Below are positions 9,770-19,261 of a stretch of 64,000 nt of DNA, piece after piece. The DNA is taken from NCBI RefSeq assembly GCF_026191675.1, contig NZ_JAKRRY010000013.1, forward strand, positions 1-64,000. The letters are read 5' to 3'. Origin of the DNA: Vibrio qingdaonensis (GTDB taxonomy: Bacteria; Pseudomonadota; Gammaproteobacteria; Enterobacterales; Vibrionaceae). Each line of letters begins with the position of its first letter. Within the stretch, counting starts at the first letter, position 1. The notes under the pieces are model-generated. The model was not told the DNA's origin. It searched no databases and saw only the letters and a program-made list of their open reading frames with translations. Both the position numbers and the translations under genes were made by a program.

Positions 9770-9787
9770 TGAATGAACGTTCATTCA
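9770..9787. promoter_or_regulatory. TetR-type operator upstream of vexR
   Basis: A perfect 18-bp palindrome, TGAATGAACGTTCATTCA, is centred 26 nt upstream of the vexR ATG. AATGAACG..CGTTCATT half-sites of this sort are usual for TetR regulators of efflux pumps. Autorepression by VexR is inferred. Confidence 0.75.
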
Positions 9788-9930
9788 TTATAAAGCAATT
9801 GCCCTATATTTATGCAACTTATTTTTAAGCTATGTTCTATAAAATCAAAGAAAGACAGACATAGCGTGGCATCTTATCTTACAGCGGTCTATTATGTGCC
9901 CGTTACAAATCCGTAGTAGTGAGTGCAATA

Positions 9931-11949
9931 ATGAAGCTGAATCCACAGCAAGATATGGCTGTAAAATACGTCTCTGGACCTTGTCTCGTTCTTGCTGGCG
10001 CAGGTTCGGGTAAAACTCGTGTGATTACTAATAAGATAGCTCATTTGGTACAAAACTGTGGTTACAAGGCGAGAAATATCGCGGCAGTGACCTTTACCAA
10101 TAAAGCGGCTCGAGAAATGAAAGAGCGAGTTGGCCAGACGTTGGGGAAAAATGAGTCCAAAGGGTTACTCGTGTCGACCTTTCACACCATGGGTCTCAAC
10201 ATTATTCGTCGAGAGTACAAAGCGCTGGGTCTCAAGGCCGGTTTTTCGTTATTCGACGATCAGGATCAGCTCGCACTATTGAAAGAGCTCACAGAGCAGC
10301 AGCTTGACGGTGATAAAGATCTGTTACGTTCCCTGATGAGTGCTATTTCAAACTGGAAGAATGACATGTTATCGGCAGAACATGTCAAAGGAGCCGCTCG
10401 CTCAGAGCAAGAGCAACTCTTTGCTTTTTGCTACGAAATGTATCTAGAACAAATGAAAGCATATAACGCATTGGATTTTGATGATCTGATTGCGATGCCC
10501 GTTCTACTGTTAAAAAATAATGAAGAAGTGCGTCAGCGTTGGCAGAGAAAAATCCAGTATCTTTTAGTGGATGAATACCAAGATACCAATACTAGCCAAT
10601 ATGAATTGGTGAAATTACTGGTAGGTGAGCGTTCTCGGTTTACTGTCGTGGGTGATGACGACCAATCGATATACTCTTGGCGAGGGGCGAAACCACAAAA
10701 CCTTATCTTATTGAGTAAAGACTTTCCGAGCTTAAAGGTAGTCAAGCTCGAGCAAAATTATCGTTCAACGAGTCGAATCTTGCGTGCGGCGAATATCTTA
10801 ATTGCGAATAACCCGCATATTTTTGATAAATCGCTATTTTCCGAAATTCCTGATGGTGAAAAGCTAAAAGTATTAAAAGCTAAAAATGAAGATCATGAAG
10901 CAGAGCGCATCACGGGTGAGTTGATTGGTCATCGTTTTGTCAATCGAACCAATTATAAAGATTATGCCATTTTGTACCGAGGAAACCATCAATCGAGACT
11001 GATTGAAAAGGTATTGATGCAAAACCGGGTGCCATACAAAATTTCAGGCGGCACGTCGTTTTTTGCACGCGCAGAAATAAAGGACATCATGGCTTATCTG
11101 CGAATTTTAGTGAACCCAGCTGATGATAATGCTTTCTTGCGTATTGTGAATACGCCGCGACGTGAAATTGGTCCTGTTACCCTACAGAAGCTAGGCAGTT
11201 ACGCCAATATGCGTGGCAAAAGCTTGTTTGAGGCAAGCTTTGAACTGGGGTTGGAACATCACTTGTCAGGGCGAGGGCTAGAAAATCTGCGCCGCTTTAC
11301 TCAATGGATAGTGAAGATTAGTGATAATGCTGAGCGAGGGAATACGGTTGAAGCGGTTCGATCACTGGTGCGTGATATTAAATACGAAGATTGGCTGTAT
11401 GAAACCTCCTCAAGTGCAAAGGCTGCAGAAATGCGCATGAAGAACGTGTCTGACCTTTACTCGTGGATTGTCGCTGACCTAGAAGGGGACAACTATGACA
11501 AAGAAGAGAAATCGCTGAAAGAAGTGGTGCAGCGCTTAACTCTGCGAGACATGATGGAGCGTGGTGAAGATGACGATGACAGCGATGCGGTTCAGTTAAT
11601 GACATTGCATTCATCGAAAGGACTCGAATTTCCTTACGTCTACTTACTGGGTACAGAAGAAGGTATTTTGCCTCACCAAACCAGTATTGATGAAGAGAAT
11701 GTCGAAGAAGAGCGTCGTTTGATGTATGTCGGTATTACTCGAGCGCAAAAAGAACTGACGTTTTCGTTGTGTAAAGAAAGACGGCAGTATGGAGAGCTCA
11801 TTAAACCAGAACACAGCCGTTTTCTTGACGAGCTGCCTTTTGACGATGTGGACTGGGAGCAAACCAAAAAGCCTGTATCACAAGAAGAAAGAATGGAAAA
11901 AGGTCAAACACACATCGCCAACATTCGGGCCATGTTTAACAAAAAATAG
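9931..11949 (+). CDS. rep: ATP-dependent DNA helicase Rep
   Basis: Rep is a 3'-5' superfamily 1 helicase that helps replication forks past bound proteins and works with PriC in restart. The 672-residue protein matches E. coli Rep along its length. Visible motifs are Walker A GAGSGKT (about residue 24), [10 protein letters not shown], motif [14 protein letters not shown], motif [34 protein letters not shown] and motif [13 protein letters not shown]. The ATG at 9931 gives [11 protein letters not shown], the conserved start; a GTG 12 nt upstream is in frame. The gene is monocistronic and ends at a terminator shared with the convergent cytochrome gene. Confidence 0.97.
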   Translation: MKLNPQQDMAVKYVSGPCLVLAGAGSGKTRVITNKIAHLVQNCGYKARNIAAVTFTNKAAREMKERVGQTLGKNESKGLLVSTFHTMGLNIIRREYKALGLKAGFSLFDDQDQLALLKELTEQQLDGDKDLLRSLMSAISNWKNDMLSAEHVKGAARSEQEQLFAFCYEMYLEQMKAYNALDFDDLIAMPVLLLKNNEEVRQRWQRKIQYLLVDEYQDTNTSQYELVKLLVGERSRFTVVGDDDQSIYSWRGAKPQNLILLSKDFPSLKVVKLEQNYRSTSRILRAANILIANNPHIFDKSLFSEIPDGEKLKVLKAKNEDHEAERITGELIGHRFVNRTNYKDYAILYRGNHQSRLIEKVLMQNRVPYKISGGTSFFARAEIKDIMAYLRILVNPADDNAFLRIVNTPRREIGPVTLQKLGSYANMRGKSLFEASFELGLEHHLSGRGLENLRRFTQWIVKISDNAERGNTVEAVRSLVRDIKYEDWLYETSSSAKAAEMRMKNVSDLYSWIVADLEGDNYDKEEKSLKEVVQRLTLRDMMERGEDDDDSDAVQLMTLHSSKGLEFPYVYLLGTEEGILPHQTSIDEENVEEERRLMYVGITRAQKELTFSLCKERRQYGELIKPEHSRFLDELPFDDVDWEQTKKPVSQEERMEKGQTHIANIRAMFNKK

Positions 11950-11991
11950 CATGGCTTCCCTTATTGACAAAAAAGGGGAGCATCAAGAAGC

Positions 11992-12024
11992 AAAAGGCAG
12001 CTCCGTGGAGCTGCCTTTTTTATT
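11992..12024. terminator. Bidirectional terminator between rep and the cytochrome gene
   Basis: AAAAGGCAGCTCC / GGAGCTGCCTTTTTT with a GTG loop. A-rich on the left and T-rich on the right, so it can end both rep and the convergent gene. Confidence 0.85.
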
Positions 12025-12028
12025 TTGC

Positions 12029-12436
12029 CTATAAACCAGCAATCATATGTTCGATTGCATCGACAATCTCGTCATCTGAGCAGTCCATACATGACCCTTT
12101 CGCTGGCATGGCGTTGAAACCATTAATTGCGTGGTCTTTTAGTACATCCTTACCTTGGGCGATTCGTGGAGCCCAATCTGCAGCGTCACCCGTTTTAGGG
12201 GCGCCGCTAATGCCTGTAGAGTGGCAAGCGGTACAGAACATGCCATAAACAGCGGCACCGTCCCTAGGTCCTGTTGGTTCTGCTACTACAGGTTCACTGC
12301 CTGCTAGGTATACATTTCCAACTGGCTTAATACGTTCAGCAATGGCATCGTATTCAGCTTGGTTGACATCCGCTGCAAAGCTAGCGGTAGAAAAAGTTAG
12401 AGCGGCGCACAACACCGTTAAGATTTGACGAGACAT
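12029..12436 (-). CDS. Cytochrome c5-like periplasmic cytochrome
   Basis: A small monohaem class I cytochrome c, exported to the periplasm, which should carry electrons to a terminal oxidase or reductase. The 135-residue precursor has a Sec signal peptide ending at ASFA-AD (about residue 21). The haem site is C68-TA-C71-H72. Met110 in NAMPAKGS is the likely sixth ligand. A second cysteine pair, C116-MD-C119, is typical of cytochrome c5 and forms a disulfide. ATG 12436 starts the signal peptide MSRQILTVL; ATG 12442 two codons upstream is equally possible because a GTGAG lies 4 nt before it. Confidence 0.88.
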   Translation of the reverse strand: MSRQILTVLCAALTFSTASFAADVNQAEYDAIAERIKPVGNVYLAGSEPVVAEPTGPRDGAAVYGMFCTACHSTGISGAPKTGDAADWAPRIAQGKDVLKDHAINGFNAMPAKGSCMDCSDDEIVDAIEHMIAGL

Positions 12437-12742
12437 ATCCATTAAACTCACTTTACTATCCAAAGGTGGCAAGTCGTAGCTTGCTTGGGTTTATTATGAT
12501 TCTAGGTTTATTCTGCATTGAGACTTAACGGCTGTTAAATCAATGTAAATATTGGGTGATTATATCCTGTTAACTTGTTGCAATAAACAACAAGTTTTCA
12601 GCTTCACGGGGTGAATCACATCGCATACTGGTTCTTTTAAGCCAATAACTGCTGAAAAAGACGGCAAACAATAAAAAAAAGTAAAAAAGTGCTTTACGCC
12701 ATAGTGTGATATCCGTATTATTCCACTCCGCCGATAGGGCAT

Positions 12743-12819
<77 letters not shown>

Positions 12820-12850
12820 TCCGGATTAACAAATTGGCGAAAGATATAAT

Positions 12851-12927
12851 GGTGGCTATAGCTCAGTTGGTAGAGCCCTGGATTGTGATTCCGGTGGTCG
12901 CGAGTTCGAATCTCGTTAGCCACCCCA
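12851..12927 (+). tRNA. tRNA-His (GTG), first copy
   Basis: Anticodon loop TTGTGAT gives GTG. The extra 5' G pairs with the discriminator C, the His identity mark. CCA is encoded. Confidence 0.95.
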
Positions 12928-12995
12928 TTATTTGGTAACCTCGGTTTCCAGTTTCGATTGTTACAATCGGGACGAAACGTTCGAAAGAACATTGT

Positions 12996-13072
<77 letters not shown>

Positions 13073-13115
13073 CTATTTCAGTTAAAGCTTAGTGCTTTAA
13101 CCAAGCAAAATTAGT

Positions 13116-13192
13116 GGTGGCTATAGCTCAGTTGGTAGAGCCCTGGATTGTGATTCCGGTGGTCGCGAGTTCGAATCTCGTTAGCCACCCCA
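13116..13192 (+). tRNA. tRNA-His (GTG), second copy
   Basis: Identical over its length to the His tRNA at 12851-12927. The flanking spacer differs from that of the first copy. Confidence 0.95.
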
Positions 13193-13243
13193 TTAATTAG
13201 GTAGCATCGCTTCCTCTTACGATATTATCGTAGAAAACATTGT

Positions 13244-13320
<77 letters not shown>

Positions 13321-13329
13321 CCATTAAGA

Positions 13330-13358
13330 AACCTCGTCGAAAGACGAGGTTTTTTTTC
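13330..13358 (+). terminator. Terminator of the tRNA array
   Basis: AACCTCGTC / GACGAGGTT around GAAA followed by eight T. It resembles the hairpins around tRNA-Trp at the left edge. Confidence 0.9.
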
Positions 13359-13561
13359 GTCTGAAATTTGATGACGAAGCGAGAAACAAGCTGCATTCTG
13401 ATCGGGGTTGGAACACGTGTGAAGCTATCTGCGGTGTTCTTGCTAAATGTAGGGGTACTTTACGGAGTGAAGAAACGTGATTGGTAGCTGTTGGGCAGTG
13501 GGAAATACCGCTATAAACGAAACAAGTTGCATCCGTGCAAACTTGGTAAGTTAAATGGAAG

Positions 13562-14146
13562 CTAGAACTTGTAGCTTAGACCTAAATTGATGGACTGGGC
13601 ATCAAAATGCTTGTGGTTTGATAGTTTCATTAATTCAACATTGGCACCAAGAGAATTAGTGAAGTTGTACTGAGCCCCCACACCGTAAGAAAATGAGTTA
13701 ATGGTTTTTTTATTGCTGTTTTCGGCAAGGCCAGCTTGTTTTAAGCGAATGTTATTAACGCCGGCAAGGCCATAGAGCTCAATGCTGTCAGAGACATTGA
13801 ATTTCATTTTTCCGTAAATACCTGTTTGATGATCAACCGCTAAACCTTGCCCATTTGTCTCTATTTTACCGCTGTCGCGACTATGGCGAAGTTCGGCGCC
13901 AAACATTGAGTTAAAGTCATAACCGGCCTTAAGGCCTAGTGAGCGAAAATTGCCTTTAACTTTATAATCAGTGCTTGTGCCTGGGTTGGTAGGTGGATTA
14001 ATGGTGGATGTATCTGTGTTTGATGCTGACATGGCACCCAAATACGTACCCACATAGAAACCAGAGTCACTTGATGCTAAGACTGGTGCAGAGATAGCGG
14101 TGACTAAAGCTAGGGCGGTGGCGGTTTTTAACGTTACTTTTTTCAT
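13562..14146 (-). CDS. Outer-membrane beta-barrel protein (OmpA-like/opacity type)
   Basis: A 194-residue protein with a Sec signal peptide ending near SAPVLAS (residue 25) and repeated amphipathic beta strands ending in Phe. The strand pattern (FYVGTYLGAM, LGLKAGYDFN, IYGKMKFNVS, LYGLAGVNNI, FSYGVGAQYN, SINLGLSYKF) fits an eight-stranded barrel of the OmpA/opacity/porin-like family. The C-terminal aromatic residue is the Bam recognition signal. A GAGGAAAAC lies directly before the ATG. It has no co-transcribed neighbour, and its role (adhesion, structure or stress) cannot be stated from sequence. The leftward-reading LysR gene lies upstream. Confidence 0.75.
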   Translation of the reverse strand: MKKVTLKTATALALVTAISAPVLASSDSGFYVGTYLGAMSASNTDTSTINPPTNPGTSTDYKVKGNFRSLGLKAGYDFNSMFGAELRHSRDSGKIETNGQGLAVDHQTGIYGKMKFNVSDSIELYGLAGVNNIRLKQAGLAENSNKKTINSFSYGVGAQYNFTNSLGANVELMKLSNHKHFDAQSINLGLSYKF

Positions 14147-14267
14147 GTTTTCCTCATTAAATGTGGTCTGTGGACCTTATCGTGTATGTCGATGCGTATG
14201 ATATTTAAAGGTGCAGTTATTCAAAAATCAGACACTGTCTAGGTTCGATACGGAGACGGGGCTGGCA

Positions 14268-15119
14268 CTAAACATGCTGGCAGAGTACGTTGTAGATGAT
14301 TTCTCGGATGCCGAGTGAGTGGTCTGAATCGCGATATCCTAGGCCAAATTTGTTGCGCTGAATGGCCTCGCGATGATTGATGATGACCAGTTCATTGTTA
14401 TTGAGTTCATTTTTAATTGAATCCTGATCAACGCTAATCCAACCGATACCGTCTTTGGCTAACTGTTTGACAGTGGTGAGGTTATTGACGGACAAGTGGT
14501 CAAACTTATAGTTGCTCCATACGGATTCATTTTGTTGTTGGGTAATCACAATCGCGAGGTGCTGACTAAGCTGATCTGTGGATACTTCGTCGAGTTGGGC
14601 TATTGGATGCCCTGGTGCGCAGACAGAAACAAACTGACGTTGGGTAACATTCATAAACTCCCACTGTCCGATTCCACTATAGGGGTAGTGGCTGATGATG
14701 AAGTCGTATTGCTCTGAAGCCATTAGGTCATCACAGGTTGCACACTCAATCTGAAGCTCTATACCAGGTTCTATCTCGCGCAATTGGTGAATAAGCAGAG
14801 AAACTATCTTTGGGTCGATAAAAGTCGTGATCCCAAGTCGAATTCGATCCGTACCGGAGCCGTTAATTTTCTCGACTTGCGATTCAAGCTTTTCAGACAG
14901 TCTTAGGATTGATGATGCTTTATCTAGGAGTGCTTGCCCTTGCTCGGTAAGAACCGGCTTATGACCCGCACGGTCAAACAGTTCAATTCCCCAGTCGAGC
15001 TCGAGATTCGCTATCCATTGACTGACTTGGACGCGACCTTTGTTCATGGCTTTGGCTGCCGCAGAGATAGACCCAAGTTCGGTGGTAATGACAAAAGCTT
15101 TGATTGCATTAATGTTCAT
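14268..15119 (-). CDS. LysR-family transcriptional regulator
   Basis: A 283-residue LysR regulator. The N-terminal winged helix-turn-helix is clear (AFVITTELGSISAAAKAMNKGRVQVSQWI region), followed by the linker helix and a periplasmic-binding-like effector domain (RIRLGITTFIDPKIVSLL onward). Target genes are not known. It is divergent from the LysR pair starting at 15279, with 159 nt between them, and reads toward the outer-membrane protein gene. Confidence 0.85.
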   Translation of the reverse strand: MNINAIKAFVITTELGSISAAAKAMNKGRVQVSQWIANLELDWGIELFDRAGHKPVLTEQGQALLDKASSILRLSEKLESQVEKINGSGTDRIRLGITTFIDPKIVSLLIHQLREIEPGIELQIECATCDDLMASEQYDFIISHYPYSGIGQWEFMNVTQRQFVSVCAPGHPIAQLDEVSTDQLSQHLAIVITQQQNESVWSNYKFDHLSVNNLTTVKQLAKDGIGWISVDQDSIKNELNNNELVIINHREAIQRNKFGLGYRDSDHSLGIREIIYNVLCQHV

Positions 15120-15278
15120 GGTGACCCTTATTCAATTCGTTTATTACAGTGCTAGATGATCAAAGTGCTCCGTACCTGATATCTCAGCAAAAATAAGCCC
15201 ACTCCTTGAAAGCTGCGAGTATGTTAATTATCTTTGATAAACTAATATCTATTGTTTATGGTTTAAAAAGGTTATCAC

Positions 15279-16157
15279 TTGGCATCTATCGAACAGTTAG
15301 AAAGTTTCGTCGCCGTCGCTCAGGTAGGCTCTGTGGTAGCTGCAGCAGAAAAGTTAGGTAAAACTCACGGTCCGGTTACGTTGGCTATTCAAAGCCTTGA
15401 AGCTCGTTGGGGCAGGCTATTCGTTGAAAATACGGCAAAGCGACAGTTGTCAGAAAAAGGGCAAGCCTTACTGCCTTGGGCTGAGGCGGTCGTGGCGAGT
15501 TATTATGAATTAAAGAACTCCGCCGTCCAGGTCTCACCGAGTCAAGTATCTATAGGGATTGATAGCCAGTTGCCACGGCACTGGATGAAGGAGCTGCTTT
15601 GGAGCGTGATGGATCTTGATATTCGTTGTCAGTTTTATTCGTTACCAAGTGATGAGCTAATTACGGCATTTAATCAGCAGCGTGTAGACTGGGTTGTGAC
15701 GTTAGCGGATTTGCCTTGGCCTGAAACGAGCAATTTTTTTTCTATCGGTCATATAGAAAGCTATTTGGTGACAAATAGTCCACAGCTTGACTCTTTTGAT
15801 GGCCCACTTCGCTTGGACAGTGGTCTGCTATTGAGTCTGCCACAGTTGTCTCTTTCACACCCCAATCGAGTCGATGTACCTATTTATAAACGTTTTGACT
15901 ATCCTTGCCCATGGCAAATTCGAGTCAGCGATTACCATCTGGCTTCGGCTATTTTGGCTAAAGTACCCAGCCATTTATCGTCAGTTCTTGGCAATATAGA
16001 TTTAACAGAGACAATGAGCGTCAAGGATGAGCCTCATTTAAAGGCAGCATGGGGCGTCTTGGTGTTCTGGAGTGATCACCTCGCGAAAAGTGAATTGCTG
16101 GAAAAGCTCAATGGCTGGGCCATGCATAAATCCCAACAACAAGAGGCACAGCAATGA
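15279..16157 (+). CDS. LysR-family transcriptional regulator (TTG start)
   Basis: A 292-residue LysR-type protein. The N-terminal helix-turn-helix region SFVAVAQVGSVVAAAEKLGKTHGPVTLAIQSLE is recognisable, but the effector domain is poorly conserved and rich in Trp. The start is TTG 15279, with AAGG at 15267-15271 seven nt upstream; no in-frame ATG precedes the helix-turn-helix. Its TGA overlaps the ATG of the next LysR gene, so the two are translationally coupled. Confidence 0.8.
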   Translation: MASIEQLESFVAVAQVGSVVAAAEKLGKTHGPVTLAIQSLEARWGRLFVENTAKRQLSEKGQALLPWAEAVVASYYELKNSAVQVSPSQVSIGIDSQLPRHWMKELLWSVMDLDIRCQFYSLPSDELITAFNQQRVDWVVTLADLPWPETSNFFSIGHIESYLVTNSPQLDSFDGPLRLDSGLLLSLPQLSLSHPNRVDVPIYKRFDYPCPWQIRVSDYHLASAILAKVPSHLSSVLGNIDLTETMSVKDEPHLKAAWGVLVFWSDHLAKSELLEKLNGWAMHKSQQQEAQQ

Positions 16158-16987
16158 CCATCGATCAGATCCGAACGTTTGTTGCTGTTGCCCATCATGG
16201 CAGCATGAGAAGCGCGGCACGTGCTTTAGGGAAATCTCAACCTGCTATCACTGCGAGCATTAGACGCTTAGAGATTAGTCTTGACGGTGAACTCTTTGCT
16301 CAGGGAAGTCGACCGGTAAAGTTGAGTCGTTTTGGAGAGCGATTTTTAAAACGGGCAACGGAATTAGTGAATATCTTGGAACTAACAGACGCGTTTTCTA
16401 GCCGAAGTTGTGTCAAAAAATTGAGCGTGTGTTTTGACTATGGTCTGTCTTTTTATGAGGTGGTCGATATTTCGCTACTGCTATTACGAGAAAATCCATT
16501 GCGTAGTTTGGATTTATTTCGAGTCGATACACATGCGATACAGAAATTATTGATCCAACAAAAAATCGATATAGCGATCACTCAACCTTTTACGCACTTA
16601 CCCTCTCACCTTCAATATAAATCGGTTGGTTGGCGTGAATTTGTCGAGGTACAAGCGCCAGAGCAATCAGGGCGAGCTCATCGACAGATGTTTGTGCACG
16701 GAAGTCAGGGGCGGCCGTTATGGTGTTCAGAGAGCGACAGTTCGTTAAATGCAATCTCGTTTAATCGACCTCAAGATATGTTAAGTGCGATGTGTGAGTT
16801 TTATGGGATTGGTTGGTTGCCAAAAGGGGAGGTTGAGGAAGCTCTAGCGGGCCATGAACTCGTACTTACTGAGCGAGTGTCTACGAAGCTGAGTTACCAA
16901 TTGATCTGGCAAAGTGATGCTAATACTGAATTGAAGCTGGTGGAAAAAATGCAGCAAGTCAGTCAGTCTTTTGCGCTTAATACCTAG
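16154..16987 (+). CDS. LysR-family transcriptional regulator
   Basis: A 277-residue LysR regulator whose ATG overlaps the previous stop (ATGA). The helix-turn-helix reads TFVAVAHHGSMRSAARALGKSQPAITASIRRLE in pieces over residues 8-40. The C-terminal half (about 90-277) is the effector-binding fold but is not close to any regulator I recognise. Coupled translation with the preceding LysR gene suggests the two proteins are made in fixed proportion. The downstream amidinotransferase or exported protein could be targets; this is a guess. Confidence 0.82.
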   Translation: MTIDQIRTFVAVAHHGSMRSAARALGKSQPAITASIRRLEISLDGELFAQGSRPVKLSRFGERFLKRATELVNILELTDAFSSRSCVKKLSVCFDYGLSFYEVVDISLLLLRENPLRSLDLFRVDTHAIQKLLIQQKIDIAITQPFTHLPSHLQYKSVGWREFVEVQAPEQSGRAHRQMFVHGSQGRPLWCSESDSSLNAISFNRPQDMLSAMCEFYGIGWLPKGEVEEALAGHELVLTERVSTKLSYQLIWQSDANTELKLVEKMQQVSQSFALNT

Positions 16988-16993
16988 TCCCCA

Positions 16994-17013
16994 GTGTCAT
17001 AAAGTGATGACAC
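16994..17013. other. Stem-loop after the LysR pair
   Basis: GTGTCAT and ATGACAC form a perfect 7-bp stem with a 6-nt loop, 6 nt after the LysR stop. There is no T tract, so it may be an operator or an mRNA end structure. Confidence 0.35.
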
Positions 17014-17081
17014 ATATGGTATTTACTTTCGTTGAAAGCCCTTTACTCTTACTTGGCACATAATGAAAAAGGAGTGTGACT

Positions 17082-17474
17082 ATGGCGAGAAGGCTTATAC
17101 GCTTAGCGGTAATGATGGTGGTTTCTATTTCCCCTAGTGTCTACGCTCAATATGTCACGGAATTGAATTTAATGATCCGCGGTGTTTATCAAGGCAAAGT
17201 TGAGATAGGGCTACAAGATAGACAAGTCATCAAGAAAAATGAGACCACACAAGTCATATTGTATAGTCAATCGAGTGTGAATGACGATATAGCCACATTG
17301 CACTTTGTCGTGGTCGAACAGTCACTAAGCCACCCACAAGATCAAAACCAGCTCGTTTTACCGACAATGATCACTGAAGTGAATAGTGAAGCTGGCGTTG
17401 AAATCAGTGATGAACATGGAAGCAATATTCACTATCAAGTGGTGGTGCGTAAGGATATGCCTTCCTCTTACTAA
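17082..17474 (+). CDS. Small exported protein of unknown function
   Basis: A 130-residue protein that I do not recognise. It opens with Arg residues and a hydrophobic core (LIRLAVMMVVSISPSVYA), a clear Sec signal peptide with cleavage near SVYA-QY. The mature part of about 105 residues is soluble, has no cysteine and looks mainly beta (alternating polar and aliphatic residues). ATG 17082 follows an AAAGGAG at 17068-17074 with good spacing; the GTG at 17076 is too close to it. The gene lies between the LysR pair and the amidinotransferase gene, all on the same strand but with 94 and 150 nt gaps. Confidence 0.7.
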   Translation: MARRLIRLAVMMVVSISPSVYAQYVTELNLMIRGVYQGKVEIGLQDRQVIKKNETTQVILYSQSSVNDDIATLHFVVVEQSLSHPQDQNQLVLPTMITEVNSEAGVEISDEHGSNIHYQVVVRKDMPSSY

Positions 17475-17624
17475 TCCTCTCCCATGAAAGGCGTTACTTT
17501 CGGTGCCGTGGTTCCATTTTGTTTCAGACACTGATTTTTGAAGCCGACTTTGATTCGTTACGCTTAACTCGTTCATTGGAGAAGGGACTCTCTATTTTAA
17601 AATCATCTTGTTCGGAGAGATAGC

Positions 17625-18650
17625 ATGCCCAAATCAAGCGTAAGCCAAAAAGTACATGTACCAGCTGAAACTCACGATAGCTATGGCGAGTTTAACCTCT
17701 ATGGGAAACTGCGAGAGGTTATTTTGGGTCACAGTGACAATATGCGCTTGCCTAAATTAACCGACGATATTAAGGCCACGTACCAGAGTGTCATGCAACC
17801 TGAGTTATTTGAAATGTGTGATAAAGCGGGCGGGCAGCTATTATCGGATGCTTACCCAGACTATCTCGCAGGCCTAAGGAGTGAAACTGAAGCCCTGGAA
17901 AAAGCACTACAGCGCTTTGATGTGAACGTACTTCATGCTCGAGGTGTATCCGAAAGTGAAATACAATTTTGCCAAAATTCTACGGTGTTTACTCAAATAT
18001 TCGCAGCGGAGCCGCTGTGGGTTGTGGGGCGGAATGTGCTAGAGAATGTATGGGCAAGCGATATCGCTTGGGCAAGCATAGCGCCAGTCAGAGAGCTGCA
18101 TCAACCATTCATCGACAACGACAGCAATATCTTACACTACACAGCGCCGAGACCGACGATGTCGCGAGATTATGCCTATGAAGGTGGAGATGTGCTTAAC
18201 TTGGGTGACGGACGAATCTTGGTATCTACAGGCCCTTCTTCCACCAATCAGCGTGGGGCTGAATGGGTCAAACGTATGCTCGAACATGATGGCTATCAGG
18301 TTTGTATTATCAACCTTCCTGACGTGGGTATTCATCATCTATTCGCCGTGATGTGTGTTGCTGGGCCCAAATTGGTCATTGCTTATGAAGAGTCATTCCC
18401 AAATGGGTTACCTGAATTTATGCGCGACTTTGATGTTATTTGGGTCAATAGAGCGGAAGCGCTCGCGACGGGGCCTTGTGCGGTGGTGCTTGATGAGCAA
18501 CATATTTTAGTGCCTGAGGAAGCTCCAATACTGTGTCAACAACTTGCGGAGAAAGGTATTACGCCTGTGACCGTGCCCTTTAAATACCATGCAAAATTGT
18601 GTGGTGGTATCCGCTGTAAAATATCGGTTACTCGCCGAGAGCTTTCTTAA
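17625..18650 (+). CDS. Amidinotransferase/arginine deiminase superfamily protein
   Basis: A 341-residue protein with the guanidino-group-modifying (pentein) fold, related to amidinotransferases and dimethylarginine hydrolases. Such enzymes attack a guanidine carbon with a cysteine. Visible are EGGDVL (E186-D189), a His in GIHHLF (H237/H238) and the C-terminal LCGGIRC, where C331 is the expected nucleophile. Family members normally have H-x-D at the His motif; here it reads H-L-F, so the usual Asp is lost. The activity cannot be assigned (arginine deiminase, amidinotransferase or hydrolase). A hairpin follows the stop codon. An in-frame start at the ATG 17625 has GGAGAG 8 nt before it. Confidence 0.75.
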   Translation: MPKSSVSQKVHVPAETHDSYGEFNLYGKLREVILGHSDNMRLPKLTDDIKATYQSVMQPELFEMCDKAGGQLLSDAYPDYLAGLRSETEALEKALQRFDVNVLHARGVSESEIQFCQNSTVFTQIFAAEPLWVVGRNVLENVWASDIAWASIAPVRELHQPFIDNDSNILHYTAPRPTMSRDYAYEGGDVLNLGDGRILVSTGPSSTNQRGAEWVKRMLEHDGYQVCIINLPDVGIHHLFAVMCVAGPKLVIAYEESFPNGLPEFMRDFDVIWVNRAEALATGPCAVVLDEQHILVPEEAPILCQQLAEKGITPVTVPFKYHAKLCGGIRCKISVTRRELS

Positions 18651-18663
18651 CTAACCTTTCATG

Positions 18664-18693
18664 ATGCTCCAGTTGTATAGCTGGAGCAATTTT
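18664..18693 (+). terminator. Terminator after the amidinotransferase gene
   Basis: TGCTCCAG / CTGGAGCA around TTGTATAG, followed by ATTTT. The T tract is short. Confidence 0.6.
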
Positions 18694-18703
18694 GGTGGTG
18701 ACA

Positions 18704-19261
18704 ATGAAGAAACATATAACGACGTATCGGGATCGGTTTGTCGATAGTGCTCGGTTATTTCTGGGTATGCTGATGCTGATTATTGCCTGTGCTAGCCCAT
18801 TATTGATCCCTGTAATCTCAACTTTAAAAATAGGCAGTGGTTCAAAAGCGCTGCTTAGCGGATCCATGATTTTCGGAGTGCCTGAGCTCGCGACGCTTGC
18901 TGCGGTGATGTTACTTGGTAAAGACCGACTACTTGTTATCAAAAATTGGGTCGTAGAAAAGGTGCTAAAGCTAAAACCGCAGCGCAAGTCGACAAAATTA
19001 GGCTATTACTCGGGATTAGCGTTAATGATGATTGTGGGACCGATTATGAATATTGCACTGTTTTATTTGCCTTTCTTGTCTCCAGCTTGGGTTGAATCTA
19101 GGCAGGTGATCGGCGCCATTTGTGATGTGACTTTTATCGTGGCTTTATTTATGGCGGGAGAGCAACTTTGGGGAAAATTAGAGGCTATTTTTTCCTTTGA
19201 TACATCGCTGAACCTCAGTGGCTTGCTCGCAGATGACCTTGGAGATAGTGACCGATGCTAA
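18704..19261 (+). CDS. Small polytopic membrane protein (transporter-suffix-like)
   Basis: A 185-residue inner-membrane protein with four hydrophobic segments (about residues 13-35, 50-65, 100-122 and 130-145). The first half (LFLGMLMLIIACASPLLIPV, then IFGVPELATLAAVMLLGK) resembles the short transporter suffix domain that is often found fused to the end of secondary transporters. Here it stands without a transporter. No catalytic residues can be named. ATG 18704 has GGTGGTG just upstream; TTG/GTG codons at 18692-18698 are in frame but fall in the hairpin of the preceding terminator. Confidence 0.6.
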   Translation: MKKHITTYRDRFVDSARLFLGMLMLIIACASPLLIPVISTLKIGSGSKALLSGSMIFGVPELATLAAVMLLGKDRLLVIKNWVVEKVLKLKPQRKSTKLGYYSGLALMMIVGPIMNIALFYLPFLSPAWVESRQVIGAICDVTFIVALFMAGEQLWGKLEAIFSFDTSLNLSGLLADDLGDSDRC

